From contig CATQJL010000316.1 of the NCBI GenBank assembly GCA_958299035.1, forward strand, positions 50,155,585 through 50,219,584: DNA of 64,000 nt, read 5' to 3'. A program made the position numbers and the translations under genes. The stretch comes from Cylicocyclus nassatus. Lineage: Eukaryota; Nematoda; Chromadorea; Rhabditida; Strongylidae. This document shows, piece after piece, positions 1-13,009 of this stretch (its first letter is position 1; every line of letters begins with the position of its first letter). The notes below the pieces were generated by a model. It saw only the letters and a program-made list of their open reading frames with translations, searched no databases and was not told where the DNA came from.

Positions 1-1405
1 ACACGCATTTTCCTACAAAAACCGCTGGCAAAATCCAAATGAATAGTTGAATGTAATAAATGCCGACACTCACAATGACATTGTGCATCGAACTGTCAAA
101 TATGATTATTTCAAAACGCAGAAAATTAGTCACAGTTGGTGGGGTGTATGAACGGAATTTTGCGATGGCTTATGGAACTTCACGACACACAGATGCAATT
201 TCACACATTGCAAAATACCCCCGAAGAGGAACTGGTATCTGGCAAGAGGAGAGAGTGTTGAGTGAGGCGGAACTTGTTTTGAATTGCAGGATTTTGTCGG
301 TTTACGTAGGATACAACGATATACAAAGGATTTTGGATTACACAAGTGAATGCAATCGTTAGGAGACCTATTGATTATACTAGATATATGAAGTCATAGA
401 AGATTTATAGCCCTCATTTATACTGATCTTAATGTTTTGATGTGACCTGTATTGATTTCGCTGTGCTTTTTGTGAAAAAGGAACCTTGGTGGAATTATTA
501 CAAATAGTTGGCAGAGTAGTATGAGGTAGCAATTTACTCCTCTTCCGTTTCGGACACTTCTAAGTGGTAGGAAAGGAGCACTTACCTTGTGTTTTTGTAT
601 CGGTCGATGAGATAGGAGCAGTCGAAAAGTTTGTCAATAGAAAAAGAACTTTGGTTGGGTTAGTGGATAGGACAAAATGAAAGGGAGAAATAAAAACCAT
701 CACTACCTTTCGAACCCAATTTTCATTAAGCTTACTCTTGAGGTCCTATTGTGAATTATTTTTTAGCTGGACATTTCAACCTATCACATGTTGATATAGT
801 GAGAATTATGGAAGCAAATGGGCACAATCAAAAAGACCCTTCCCAGAAACTTTCGATTTATTTATCTTTGAAGTGTCGACAGAATTAAAATAAACATTTC
901 TGTGTAATACTCTAAAATATAGTCTACCACTATGGATATATTTCCCAATACAATTATGTTCAAAAACAGCTAAAAATCAAGCGATAACAGAGCTTTGATG
1001 ACGAACTGCATTGTCTGAAAATGAAACAAAATGGATAAAAATGGAAAAATGGAAATTTTACTTTCCTCATTTTAACATTTTTGAATTTCCGAGCTTTTAT
1101 TTCTGTTTGGAGGACTACTTTTTGGATGTGACCAGGTGTACGACTGTACCAGGCATGGCTCAGTATCCATATTTGGTACGTAGATATTTTTAAGAAACAA
1201 GTTTTTGCAGCACTTAAACTAGAAATTTTGGACAGAAATTTTTTAGAATGGTGCAGCAGCTAAAATCAATCAAAACGAAGAAAACGAAAGTCTAGCTTCC
1301 ATACAAGTGTGAATCACCTACTTCTGTCCTCGAAGCGATCGCAACGACGTCGATTTAATCAATTCAAATAAGAAAGCGCTGAACGAAACGCGAGTCGTAA
1401 ATGAA
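1..1405. other. No supported gene
   Basis: AT-rich DNA with only short chance frames, including overlapping frames on both strands near 60-362. I see no repeat with clear ends. Confidence 0.6.
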
Positions 1406-1695
1406 TTAGCGATTCGAGGTGAGGCCAGTAGCGGATCGATGCGATCCCAGCATCGCCACCAGCATGACGGCGCCAGGCGGCGTGAATTCCGACGAGTTCT
1501 GCGCCGGCCCCGTCGTCACCCGCTGAGCCGCCACTGAATGCACTGAATGTGCTGCTTCGAAGGCAGAAGAGACGACGTCGAACTCGTCGACCCCGTTCCA
1601 GGTCAACGCTTCTGTGGCCCATGAATGCGAAATGATGAGAGGCTGGCTGTGACGGCGGAAGAAGTTGGGCGCTGGACATTCCTCCGACGATTTGT
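1406..1695 (-). CDS. Candidate terminal exon, function unknown
   Basis: Follows AATTCCAG and runs open for 96 codons to TAA at 1408-1406. It is much richer in GC than its flanks. The translation includes ECPAPNFFRRHSQPLIISHS, WNGVDEFDVVSSAFEAAHSV and PPGAVMLVAMLGSHRSATG. No recognised domain; no other exons located. A second open minus frame overlaps it, so the choice of frame is by plausibility only. Confidence 0.38.
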
Positions 1696-1739
1696 CTGGA
1701 ATTACATAGCGAGGACCTCGTTATTTTCCTAAACCCCAT

Positions 1740-2717
1740 CCTGAACCCTTGATTGTTTTCCTCTCCATAAAAAAACGGCTTAGACCTTGATTTCAGTTAC
1801 TTTGGTGAACTTCGAATCAAAATATACATGGTGCCCAGATTGAGTCACATTCGGATATGGGCTTCCCCAGTTGGCTTTGGGCAAATTTTCTAGAATATTG
1901 TCACCTCTCTGTGTTTGGAAACTTTCTGATGAGTGCAAAGAAAAATAATGTGCCAAATGGATTCTTTAGAGTAACAAATAACTACTCCGAGCTTGAATGA
2001 TTTGTTTGAAGTTATACTTCCGACTAAAAAGTCATTCATTGCCTTGAAACACTCTAAAAGTCCTGTTTTTTTCGCATTTCTTACTTAACTTGTGTGTCCG
2101 AAATTTAGACAAAGAACATCATGACCGCTTCTAACCTAGAGGGGCATATCAGGAAGATGTCGCTTAACATATTCGAGCTGAATGCTTCATGAAACCTTCA
2201 AGGATATTATATTGTGATTCATCTTACATATATAGTAAATACGGAAGTTGCGCTGACGAAATGTATTTGTAAGCACGTTATACTCTAAATGGCTTATTGA
2301 GAAATATTTGTTGAGACATGTGGGTACGTCATGAGTCATCTTAGTAGCTCAAATAAACAAGTTATCAGTTTGATTTTGTGACTAGACTTCCGACCAGTTT
2401 TTGAACTCCTTATATCGACAAGCGTGACCAACATCTCTATTACTCTCTTGAGTGCCAAAAGAACAGATGAATCAGAAATCTCATGACTTCGGAAGCGACA
2501 CAGGTCTAACAGTTCGATTATGATTTGATGGAGTACGTCAAAAAATATGCAATTGATGGACCATTGCCATGGAGCTTTTGTATGTAACTACTTCTATTTC
2601 GAATGAAACGTACTCATCCTTAGCCATTATTCACAACAAACTTGGTACTTTTGTACCAAGTTAGATAGTAGAGAAAACTACCTCATAAATGAAATATGAC
2701 ACAGGATTTGTACCGCC
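1740..2717. other. No supported gene
   Basis: AT-rich, no splice-bounded frame seen. Confidence 0.6.
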
Positions 2718-2720
2718 TTA

Positions 2721-2923
2721 GGCCCCGGACAGACTTCACGCGATTTGATCGTAGCGACTGAATCGCGACGAGACAACTGTTACAACATCATTCCATGCCG
2801 ATCAACTTGCATTTCGGTTGTGATACTTTTCCAGCCCGAAATTTTTGAATGTGAGATGAAAATGAATGGAAATCTTGGCGATTGAATCGCGACGATCAAA
2901 TCGCGTGAAGTCTGTCCGGGGCC
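2721..2923. mobile_element. PIF/Harbinger-type MITE, 203 bp
   Basis: TTA target duplication at 2718-2720 and 2924-2926. Inverted ends GGCCCCGGACAGACTTCACG continuing for about 45 bp. A 3-bp TTA duplication is the Harbinger mark. Confidence 0.78.
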
Positions 2924-2926
2924 TTA

Positions 2927-3940
2927 GGAAGAGCTGATATTGATAAAAATAGATGAATTCTACTACATTTCATAGGTGAATGTGATGATGTTATTAAGTC
3001 CTGAGAAAAATAAAGTATAAAAGCATGAGTTTGCTCTGATTGCACCGAAGGAGGAGTGCATTCTTTCGAGCTGGATACTTTGCTTTCTTACGATAGAGCG
3101 ACTGAGTCGTTTAGCCTCTAAACGACTAACCAGACAGCGCTTGCTTTGCTCTTTTTGTGCAACAATCTAAATATCACGACTTGTTCGCGACGTAGCCCCG
3201 ATTACATACCTCTGCGAACCCGAACTCGTTGTAGAGGCTTTCTCGAAAGACTAGCAAAAAGAAGACGCTACTGCTTAATGGGTTTGTTTTACTTTTGTAA
3301 CAGAGTCACAGCAAAAACAGCAATTTACTAATGCGATGAACCTATTGGTAGAACGGAGAGAGAAGAATGACTATGGATATGGAGGTGTGACAGGAGTCAA
3401 TTCGGAAGTAGTAGAAGAAATTAGCTAGAAATGGGTGAAAAAACACGAAATCGAGAATCAAAGTGCTATTCTCAAGAGACTGTTGCAACCCTGGTGTTTA
3501 GTTTGGCTAAGAGGGAGGCGGGTGCATATCAGAAGGGACAGACAAAGCTAAAAGGTAACTAATCAAATGCAAAATACCTGATCGCAATGAAAATTTGCAA
3601 ACACATATTTTAAGGTACAAATCATCTCCAAACATAGTCAAGGTGATCGCAGGTCACAAAAGAAGGGTCTAAATGCTAGCTATGTACGCTATGCTGCATG
3701 ACTACCGATCCCTTTGCACTCCGAATAGGCGACGTTTTCCATCATGGGAGCCTTCTCAGTGAATTTTTCTACTATAAAAATACTGGGAAAATTAGCTCAT
3801 GCTGGGAATGACCTGTGAAGTGCGTTCAGCTCAGCAACAGAAGCTGAGGAAGCAGAAACAGTATAGTGGAGTAGGCAGTCCGAGATACCTCACTGCAGCT
3901 AGTGCACGACCATAAATGCCCTCACCCCATTGCGTTTCAG
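2927..3940. other. No supported gene
   Basis: AT-rich; contains a small stem AGTCGTTTAG/CTAAACGACT at 3104-3126, of unknown meaning. Confidence 0.55.
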
Positions 3941-4096
3941 TCGCGCGACCTTGATTACGCGGGTGGCGAAGGAGGCGAACGAGGAGGCGTCGACGAACGC
4001 CGCCTCCCTCACCGTTCGATGGAGGAGGAACTCCTAGATGGCGGAAGCTGCGCGGATCAAAACATGCAGGGCCCTACTGGCAATACTCATCTCTGC
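3941..4096 (+). CDS. Candidate internal exon, Gly/Glu-rich
   Basis: Starts right after TGCGTTTCAG and stays open to a possible donor C|GTACAT. The 52 codons read SRDLDYAGGEGGERGGVDER, HRSMEEELLDGGSCADQNMQ and a short tail. The block is GC-rich against AT-rich flanks. Could be part of a gene with the frames near 5717-6759. Low confidence. Confidence 0.28.
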
Positions 4097-5713
4097 GTAC
4101 ATGCACATACACATAGCCGTACACACACACGTGCAAACGTAGAGAGTTGGTCTGAGCAAACAGAACGATTTTTTAGCAAAACCAGTCTCTTACGTGAGCC
4201 TAGTATTTTGTGGTGGTGGTTTGTCTGTGTGTGACGAGCGCTGTTGAGTCGACTTGTAGTCATAGTCGTCGTTGCGCATTGAGCCCCCCCCCCTTCCCCC
4301 GCTTTACTAGCAGGAGCTGCCTGCGATAGGGCCGGTTCCCGGTTCCCCTCTGTGCGAATGAAAAACCTCGTCACCAGTGCGCGCCCGTGCCTCAAAATAC
4401 GCAGTTGCGCGTAACGCAACCACGCACGCAAATCCTCATAGTACGCTGACGTAGTGAAGAGTACAGGACTTAAGCGCTTTGTTACAAGTACATGAATGCC
4501 TCGGCAATTTTTAGCAGCGCCTGGTGGGTGGAAAGGATAAATTTGCGAGGTTGCTCACCACAACTCTTTAGCACGAATTCTCTCGAATAACTGGGCCTCA
4601 AAGAGAAATTGGGCCCCCAATCTTGACTAATTCTGAGTGACTGCGGGTATCGTTTTAGCGCTGTTAGTTGCATTTTTCGTTTTTGCATTTTTCATCTTCG
4701 ACAGATTTTGAGATGATGCTCAATGTTATCCACTAATCCCCAGGGTACTGGTACTTCTTATCAAAGTGTTTGTTCTAGCTTCATATAATCCGACAGCATT
4801 TCGTGTGATTCTTCTAGATTTTTCTAAAAAAATCAAAATGAGTAAGGAAATTCTCAAAGCACGCAGAAAATTAATGAATTAAGAACTACAGTCAACAGCT
4901 CAAAAATCCAGTATAAAATAATGAATATCTTGAAATTTGCAACATAATATACATAGTATAAAATTTTTAGATCTGGTATCATCAAACATTTTGAGTAGCG
5001 AAGACTGCTTAACCTCTAACCATATTTGCACTCGTTTACCATTCAAGAAGATAACTTTTGATGTTTGAAGTTGTGTTAGCAAAAGTATATGATCAAAGCT
5101 TACTATTTGAATTAATCTTTTTGCACTCAATCTCAAATCCATATTCTATCTTCTGTTAATTTCTAACAGTCCTAAAAGTTCAAGAGACTCTTTCGGCGCA
5201 AAACTGAAGCAATAACAGTGGCTGAACAGATCTGGCACTTTTTAGGCAGCCTAGTGAATACCACCATATATCATGTTTTGAATGATGTGTTCGCAAATGC
5301 AACGCACTGTGCTCGATATGTGGAGCATGACGAGACATATAATGGCGAACCATGTTATAAATCGCGCTCAATGATCGAACCAGGTAGGGTCAGAATTTTA
5401 GCGTTGCGCGTGTCAAAGTCACTCTTGATTTTGCAGTATGTGAGAAAAGAGTAGTCGTTTGAGTCTCTAGAGGTTGGCTAGAATTTCTAGCAAATTGAGC
5501 ATTGATTTGATGGGCGGAGAAAAAGATTTGTCAGATAAAATGTGATATATTGCGCCTATAAAGTTATTTTGCCCGTGTATTAAAACTAGATGACATGCTG
5601 ATAAGAAGTTCTTGGAAAATGTAACATAAGAGAAATTTATTGCAAACAAAAGGTTCTTGCAATTTTTCAAAAGACCGGATTTTCTGCGAATTCTATAGAT
5701 TGATACTTCTTAC
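4097..5713. other. No supported gene
   Basis: Short CA-rich tract (4100-4135) and C-run (4283-4295). Long frames here depend on composition. Confidence 0.5.
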
Positions 5714-6254
5714 AGCATGGTATGTATACGAAGATGTGCAGCAAACTACCACGACCGCTTCGGTAAAATCGATGGAGGACGAGATACCTTGAGAACCGTG
5801 AAGGTTTGCGAAGTAGAAAGAGAGATTGATTTGCAGAACGGAGAGCACAGAGCAGGCGAGGGTACCAACTTGTTGTACGGACAGCTCTTATACAAGTTAG
5901 TTTACACTCAAGGACTCCCCTCTATTTGCTTAGAAGTTTCTGGCCCTAGATTAGCGCTATGAAATGCTAAGTAGGAAACCAATTGCGCGATAATGCCGAA
6001 GGAAGAAGACGCTGAGCGAAGAACAGTAGCAGCAGTAGCGAAGTACGCGAAAACGCAGTGAGTGTAAACAATTGCTATGGCTTAGACTACGGTGGCAGTA
6101 AATACGGAAGAAACTAGTGATCTGTCAGCGGGTGATGAGGAGCTGAGCAGTAGCAGAACAGGGACAGCACAGCCGGTTTTGGAAGCAGTTAGTGAGGACC
6201 TTCGGTAGCGTAGTCGTAAACGACAACGCGATCGAGTTGACCGCAAGGTCGTTT
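5714..6254 (+). pseudogene. Possible exons or remnant of an unknown gene
   Basis: After CTTCTTACAG an open frame from 5717 reads FGKIDGGRDTLRTVKVCEVE and on to a possible donor AA|GTTAGT near 5896. Further along, 6088-6207 reads TTVAVNTEETSDLSAGDEEL with a stop at 6208, then continues in the same frame with a basic run RRSRKRQRDRVDRKVV. The stop and the uncertain joins suggest a remnant, but small unseen introns are possible. Confidence 0.22.
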
Positions 6255-6384
6255 GAGATCGTGGCAAATGATGCTAAGCACTAGCAGGTTCGGCTATTTC
6301 TACTATCGTGAAGGGTTTATTGTGCGTTGAGAGAGTGGGAATAAAGAGTTCGGTTGATTTTTGTGATTTGATAGAGCAACAGGG

Positions 6385-6759
6385 GTTTGTTGATATAGGA
6401 GAGTGATAAAAGTGACAAAAAGTGATAAGTGGGAGGTGGGCGAAGCCACCAACGGTGGCGGTGTGCTGGATTCGTCGCCTCGTCCAGCTCGATGCGAACC
6501 GAAGGGCGTCGACGGGCAACACGAATTTATGGTACGCGGACACGCCCACGTAACGCCGCGCACATTTTCTGCGCCCCGTGCGCTGAGTCACGCTCGAACG
6601 CAAGAAAAGGGTGTGAGCGAACTTGAGAATGAGGTAATGAGTCAGGAGCCAGAAGAACGTCGGACGCCTTCGGAAACGCCGTCCGATGCGAGCGTAGCGA
6701 GACGCGGCGGCGGTTGCGACACATCGACACGACGCCTACCGGTCCATTTGTTGTTTTAG
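6385..6759 (+). CDS. Candidate terminal exon or small ORF, function unknown
   Basis: Open from about 6391 (before a GTG at 6403) to TAG at 6757-6759, 115-120 codons, preceded by TTGATATAG. The translation is hydrophilic (for example VSELENEVMSQEPEERRTPS then ETPSDASVARRGGG). The block is clearly richer in GC than its flanks. Other frames here are also long, so coding status is uncertain. Confidence 0.3.
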
Positions 6760-8167
6760 GGCGGGGGTGAGATTTTTAACCCATGTTGATTGATCACCAC
6801 TTAATCGGGATCTGTGCGCATCAACAGTGCGTGTTTTCTTTTCAAAATCAGGTTCATTGATGTTCTTTACGAAGTGAATCCATAACCAAGCTTTGAGCTT
6901 TTGACTTCGCTCTGTAAACTGCGCGGCCTATGTTTACAATTCAGCTCTACACTCTCTTTCTTCTTCTTAGCCTATATGACACTAAAGTGCATCACGAATA
7001 CTTCCATTCTTATCGATAACAATTTTTAGTCAAAAGTTTTTTGTGCTCTCTTTTTAAAACTTGCGACTAGTACAAAACACTTCACCTCCTAAGAACTTCG
7101 CCATCTTGTTGTTAATTCAATTACTTTTTTTAGCAAGGACGCTTTGGTGGCTTTACTCGTTAAAAGCAACATTTAGGGTTTTTCAGATTATAGTGCCAGC
7201 CTCGTTGACATTTGACTTGCAGAAGGAGCTTCTTAGCAGTGGGAGAATGTGAATTTGTCACGTGTCTGAAGAGATAAGAGTATATGTGATGCTTTCAACT
7301 GCTTCCATTCTAGAGTGTCTGGCTTGCCAGGAATTTTTATTTGTATTCCATTTTGTTGGTCTTGAATTTACCACCTTAATGAAATAAATTTCGCACCGTA
7401 CTTTCTTGAATATCCCATACCGACTCAGAAGATCTGTTCGCTTGGCTGTTCGCACTCTGAATGAAAGTTTTTATGGAAATTTTGTCCGAATATGTTTATT
7501 CGGTAGCAATCAAGGATACGGATGCATAATTTTGCAATAAATTTCTACGGAACTTCTTTCTCGATCAACATAACAGATCTTAAATTGTGTCATTTCTTAC
7601 GTGCGAAACCTTTAATCAAACATTAAATCTCTCGGAACTGCGCGCTGCAGCAGACATGATTTAGTACAAAAGTTTATTCGCTAATTTGAAGTGGAAGTAG
7701 ATAAAAAGTAGCAGCTTGCTTTGTTAAATATTTTTTTTGCTAATTTTTTCTAGTTATCATCGTGAATTCAGTTATCATTCATCTAGAAATGAACTTCTTG
7801 ACAAAACTGCTGAAATGCGCAATTCATCTTTCCCCGTTTTTACCTCCTGCAAGTGTTTTGCGATTCGAAAAGTTTTTCGGAGTTTGAATGCCTTTTCTGA
7901 TGCAAAGCGCGAGATTGGGCGTAGCAGGACAAGGCCTCGGCATTTCTTTACCTCGCACTGACTGACGCACTCCATGACGCAGCACTTCGTAAATAGCGGA
8001 GAATGATTGACTGGGAAGGAACCTGTTACGGTTGTACTAGTCATAATCAGCATTAATTCGTTACTTTTGTTACTCAGCGACTTTTTGCAGCCCTTTATTG
8101 GATTGAACAATTGAAAAATATTGGTTCAAGGGCGGCGCAACACGCACAAGAAACACAACAGTGGTTT
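6760..8167. other. No supported gene
   Basis: AT-rich. A 111-codon minus frame at 7775-8110 has no splice support or recognised motif. Confidence 0.5.
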
Positions 8168-8176
8168 GTGTTTAAC

Positions 8177-8654
8177 GGGAGACGGCCCTTCTGAACCGCT
8201 AGCATTAGCAACCCAATTACTGAGCGCCTCTGATTGGTCGGCGCTGCCGCGGGTTGGGTAGGCGAGAGCTATGCTGTCGTTAGAGACGTCTGATTTGGAC
8301 TGCAAAGGCATTCTCATGATAAAGAATCAAACAGGATTTCAATTCCCATGAAACTCGGAAATGTTTTATGTGGGCAGCTTAGGTACATTTCTCAGCTTAC
8401 TCATGCAGACTTCATGGCGTTTTGAAAATTGGGAAGGGCGGAGAAATCACGAAATGGTCTTAAAAAACAAGCAACTCCAACTTTTTGTCTTCATAATTCA
8501 AAATCCTCACTTCATTATTCGTATGCCTCGCTTGCTTTGGAATGCTCAGAGATATTTGAAAATTCTGCTAGATTATAAGAAAGGCGAAGTAATTAGCGCC
8601 GCCCAGGCAGGGTAATTAGCGCTAGGACGGAGCGGTTCAGAAGGGCATACACCC
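8177..8654. mobile_element. MULE-like MITE with 9-bp target duplication
   Basis: Flanked by GTGTTTAAC at 8168-8176 and 8655-8663. Inverted ends GGGAGACGGCCCTTCTGAAC and GGGTGTATGCCCTTCTGAAC. 478 bp. A 9-bp duplication fits Mutator-like elements. The frames inside it are not genes. Confidence 0.75.
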
Positions 8655-8778
8655 GTGTTTAACATTTAACGAGCGACGAATGCATCACCCACTTTCGTAC
8701 CAGGTCAAAGCCATAAATCTAACTTTATCGTAATCTTCTCAAGTAGTTTTGAAGATTCAATTGAGGTGATGGATCGAA

Positions 8779-8982
8779 TTAGTTTTTAGCGATGCGAGCG
8801 AATCTCTTCTCTCGACCACAAACATAAAACCTAAACAGTTCGGCACCTCCCATGACCTTGGCGCGAGATGGATGCCCACCTTGAGAAAGCCATGAAGGAG
8901 CATTGACCACTGTATCATCATCATTGCATTTTGGTGTCTTAGCGGTGAAACTCGACTTGAGGTGATATTTCAAGTGGTGCTG
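8779..8982 (-). CDS. Candidate terminal exon, function unknown
   Basis: After GTTGACTCAG the frame runs about 67 codons to the stop near 8788-8779. It reads FTAKTPKCNDDDTVVNAPSW, LSQGGHPSRAKVMGGAELFR and FYVCGREKRFARIAKN. Codon content looks like protein rather than noise. No family recognised, no further exons found; a MITE begins about 90 bases upstream at 9075-9360. Confidence 0.33.
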   Translation of the reverse strand, partial: QHHLKYHLKSSFTAKTPKCNDDDTVVNAPSWLSQGGHPSRAKVMGGAELFRFYVCGREKRFARIAKN

Positions 8983-9074
8983 AGTCAACCTTAAAAGAAG
9001 ATCACTGACGACAATTTGTAAATCACGTCCCCAAAAAAATTCTCTGAACAAGATGCAACCTGTTATTAGTGTTA

Positions 9075-9360
9075 GGGGCCGGGCATAACATAACGCGATT
9101 TCATCGCCATACTATTCTCCCAACAAAACAACCGTTAGAAGTCATTGCATGATCTTCTTGCATTTCGGTTGTGATAGTTTCCCACCGGACTAAACGTGAC
9201 TAATTATCACAACCGAAATACAAGAAGATCGGCATGCAATGAATTTGTAACACTTGTCTTGTAGCGACTGAATCGCTACGATCAAATCGCGTGAACTCTG
9301 CCCGAGGCCTTATAGGGAGAATCGTTAGGCGACGAAAACGCGTGATGTATGCCCGGCCCT
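9075..9360. mobile_element. Composite MITE related to the 2721 element
   Basis: Outer inverted ends GGGGCCGGGCATA...GCGATTTCATCGCC of about 48 bp, flanked by TTA left and CTA right. Inside is an inverted GCATGATCTTCTTGCATTTC pair and the right end of the 2721 family (ATCAAATCGCGTGAACTCTG to GGCCTTA). One family seems to have inserted into, or recombined with, another. Confidence 0.65.
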
Positions 9361-12058
9361 CTACCGTCTATTCGTCAACGCGAGCAGCACTAACAGGAAT
9401 GAATCTATTCAAATTATTCAATTTTACTTTATTTTATTAATACTATAAGGTGCACTGAAGAACGGAAGAGAAGAGTGAACTTAAACAAAACGCCGAGTAG
9501 AGCATGATACCGGCTTCTCCAAGGGTCCAGGGAGATAAACGATAAATGTATGGGCAACAGCAGCGAACCTAAGACCCACTAGGATATGAAGATTTCGTTC
9601 GCACAGAGTTTTGATGAGTGTACGCCATGTATCTCCAAAATGATCTATGGTACCTTTTTCAAACTAGCTGACTAGACCCAGATGAAAATATTATATAATA
9701 CATTTTAGAGGATCGTAAGGTTACTATTCATCTACAATCAATCATATCATGTGCACAGTATTATTATAGTAGACTAGCTGATTTCAAATCTGTCAACTTT
9801 GACGTATTATGAAACATTTCTTCATCAGAATTTATTTTGAGCTTTCAGAGGTTCACTTTTCATAGAGTCTTCCAGCAAATAAAAGTATAGGTTTATTAGC
9901 TTTTGCTGCCGCTTCCAGTGACTTGCCTTTTTTCGACCTGTATGACTGGTATTCTTGTTAGAATTTTTTTTACAAAGGTGTGACTGAAAATTTGGGAAGG
10001 GAGTTCATGAGAGACAAACCTCATTTTTCCACAATTATGAAGTTGGAAATTCTTGTCAGTTTATGTTTTGTGTGGTACATGTATTTGCTGTACTACAAGG
10101 TAACCACAAAATTCGCAGCTTTGGATTTTAGTAGCTGAGCAGTGGCGCGTTCCCAATTTATTCGATGTGAACCAATGTTGGAACGGCATGAATGTTTTCC
10201 TCGTAAAAAGTGAGTCTTCTTTTCCTCTTTTCGTCAATGACTTTGATTTGCTTGCAAATTACTCCTTCAAATTCTGATCAGCATTTACTTCAGTCATAGT
10301 TATACTTCAATCAGCACCGAACACTAGCATTTGAGGCTTTTCACTTTTATTTGGCTGACATCACAGAACGAACGACCTTTTCTCCACTGGCGAGTAAGGT
10401 CCTGGTAAAGCAAAGAACGTGTAGAAATCGTTGAGGCGTGTGCGTCTGCACCGAAGAGTTGATGTGAAAGTGTTTTTCCGGCTAACAGCACAATGTCCTT
10501 GTATCTCAGTCGGAATGAATGTGATTTTCAAAGGAGTGGTTGTACAGCGAAGACGTTTGCAAATGCCTCTTCAGAAATGGTAGAAAGAACTGGGAAGCGG
10601 AAATTTGGTCAAAAGGTTGCATTGAAAGAGTTAAGGAGTGCTCATTTCGTGTTGACTTTGTCGGTCGTGAGAGTACATTTTGCGGAAACGTACAGCAAAG
10701 ATCGCTAGGAAATTTCTAACCTCTGGTCTGAAAAATTTCTTCAACCACTTCCAAAAAATAATTTTCTTCGAATTCTTTGCAACTGCAAATAATGAAATCC
10801 ATATTCGCAAGATTATCATCTCAGGCTACAAAACGCCTCTTCGGTCACGCATCTCCTCTTTACGTTTCCCAGCATGATTTTGTTATCATTGTATACTTTA
10901 CTTCAAGTCCAGCTCATTGAGGAACTGCTGACTAACTTAGAAAGTGTGTTGACTGAGTCGAACTCCATGCTGGAGTGTAATTATCAGGTTGATTATAAAA
11001 TAAGGTAGTTTTACACGATTTGTAGAAGTGCCGCAAATCAAATTGTGTATGAATTTATGGTACCCTTGAAAAGAGCGGAAAATCGGACAGTCAACTCCGT
11101 GCTCGAAAATCATTCTTATGATGATGAAGTGGTGCAGGGAAGAAAAATGGTCAAATTCCACAAAATTTTCGAAAAACATGTTTCAAAGAATGAATTAAAG
11201 TTGGGTACGAAACGTAAATTTGGTACCTCCTCAACAAACTTTTGAATATCCAACCATCTAATTACATGACCATAGATGGTCAAGTTCAAGCGAACTAGAC
11301 TGCCGAAAAACGAACTCCCACACGCAAACCTGAAATTCTCGCATTTTTAGCTGCAAAAATTTCCAAAAAATTCAAACACTACATCACAATCTCCATTGCG
11401 GTTGGCCATGTAGCCAAAGGCTATAAGTGTTCAAGCACTATATTACTCGTCTGTGCACTTAATACAGGCTGAAAACGAAACCTCGAACTTTAAAAAAGTG
11501 GTTTCTAGAAGCTCTTGGCCATACAAGGGCATAACTGTCATTTTGCTGATGACTGGAAAATCTGAGTATCTGATGTATAAGAGTAGATGCGTGGAGATAC
11601 CCTTCTCCTACTCGCATTTCGTAGAGCTTCGAAATCTTGTCAAAACGAACTTATTTATTAGCCAACCTGATAATGGCTCATTCACATATCATTAATGATA
11701 AATGAACTTCAAGCATCACTCCACTAATTCTGATAGGACAATGGCTGACACTGACAAGCAGAACTACTAAGTGCCACATTAAAAGTTGATTGTGATCTGT
11801 TTTTGCATGATTATGTGTAATTCTTAACGGAAAGACGACTATGTCGTAAGTTTTTTATGAACGTTTTCGTGAGAACTTGTGATTCATGAAAAAATGCCAG
11901 AAAAATCAAATTCGCTGTTTTGTACTACTTGCTCGAAAGCATAATTTTTCATAGAGACGCCGAATCAACGCAAAGTTTGCTCATTTAAAAAGGGAAGGCG
12001 ATAAGACCTATAACACCGACCGCTCTGTTTTTCTTGCAATTCAGATTTTTTACGACTA
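9361..12058. other. No supported gene
   Basis: AT-rich; several frames of 60-80 codons on both strands, none convincing. Contains no element with clear ends. Confidence 0.55.
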
Positions 12059-12060
12059 TA

Positions 12061-13003
12061 CAGGGTGCGCCAAAATCACCGGCGCGTGTTTCCTTGGGTA
12101 CCAGAAGGTTACTAGACGGGCATGAGGAGGCATCAAGTATGCGTTTGTTTTCACCAACCATCATTGTCGTAATGCAATACTCAAATCAGAATTTGGCTGT
12201 TTCATTCCTCGAAAAAATCCTAATTCCTCTTGGCAATTGAAATGTACTCTGTGCGCAAGCATGACTTCGAGAATTTATATGTTATCTTTTCGATAACCTT
12301 TTTTCTTGCTTTGTAATTCCGCATTAAAGTAGAGCAAGCCTTCGCCTCTAACTCTGCTAAGTGCGGAAATTTGAAATTCTATTCGCAGAGGGTTTCTGAT
12401 TATTCAAAAACATGGTTAGGAGGCAACATACCAAAACTGGTGTAATTTCGGCATTTCTAAGTGCCCCTCTGCATCAGAAAATGTCTTCTAAATCGGTTTC
12501 AAGACTGCCTCAATTAATCGTTTTAACTAGATACTCTTTTGTATGCCTCATGAATAGAGGGCTGTTTTGACCTGGAAGGTTTTGCATGTCTGAGGCCTAA
12601 TAATCGATTTCACACATAAGGTCATTGCTCGTAAGCAGGTGTTTTCGCAAAACGTTTTCTTATGTCGTAAGGGAATAAATTCAGCAAATGTAATTAGACC
12701 TACATGATAGTGCAAACTGTGCTCTACAACCACAGCTTAAAAGGGTCTGGAAAGGTTTTGAGTTCATTCAGTTACAGTTCAAATAATGAAGGTGAAGAAA
12801 TTTCGTTTTTGCGTTCCTTGAAAATTTTGGTCTGTTTCTTTTAATTCTCGAATCTTTGTTAAGAGGCTTTTTTGAATTCAATAAAATGCATTTTGTAGAG
12901 ATTGATTAGTGCCTTCTATGACATGAATTCGAGCTTGTATCTCTCAGTGGTCCCTTCGTCACACTGCCTGTAAAGTTGGCGCCGGTAATTTTGGCGCACC
13001 CTG
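12061..13003. mobile_element. Non-autonomous Tc1-type element, 943 bp
   Basis: Inverted ends CAGGGTGCGCCAAAATCACC and complement with one mismatch (about 25 bp). TA precedes the left end; the right flank is TC, a likely decayed TA. No transposase recognised inside. Confidence 0.78.
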
Positions 13004-13009
13004 TCATGC

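Noticed and set aside
4087..4431. 114-codon minus frame
   Set aside because: Overlaps CA repeats and a C run; low complexity, no splice or domain support.
6274..6603. 109-codon minus frame
   Set aside because: Opposite the more plausible plus frame; translation lacks any motif.
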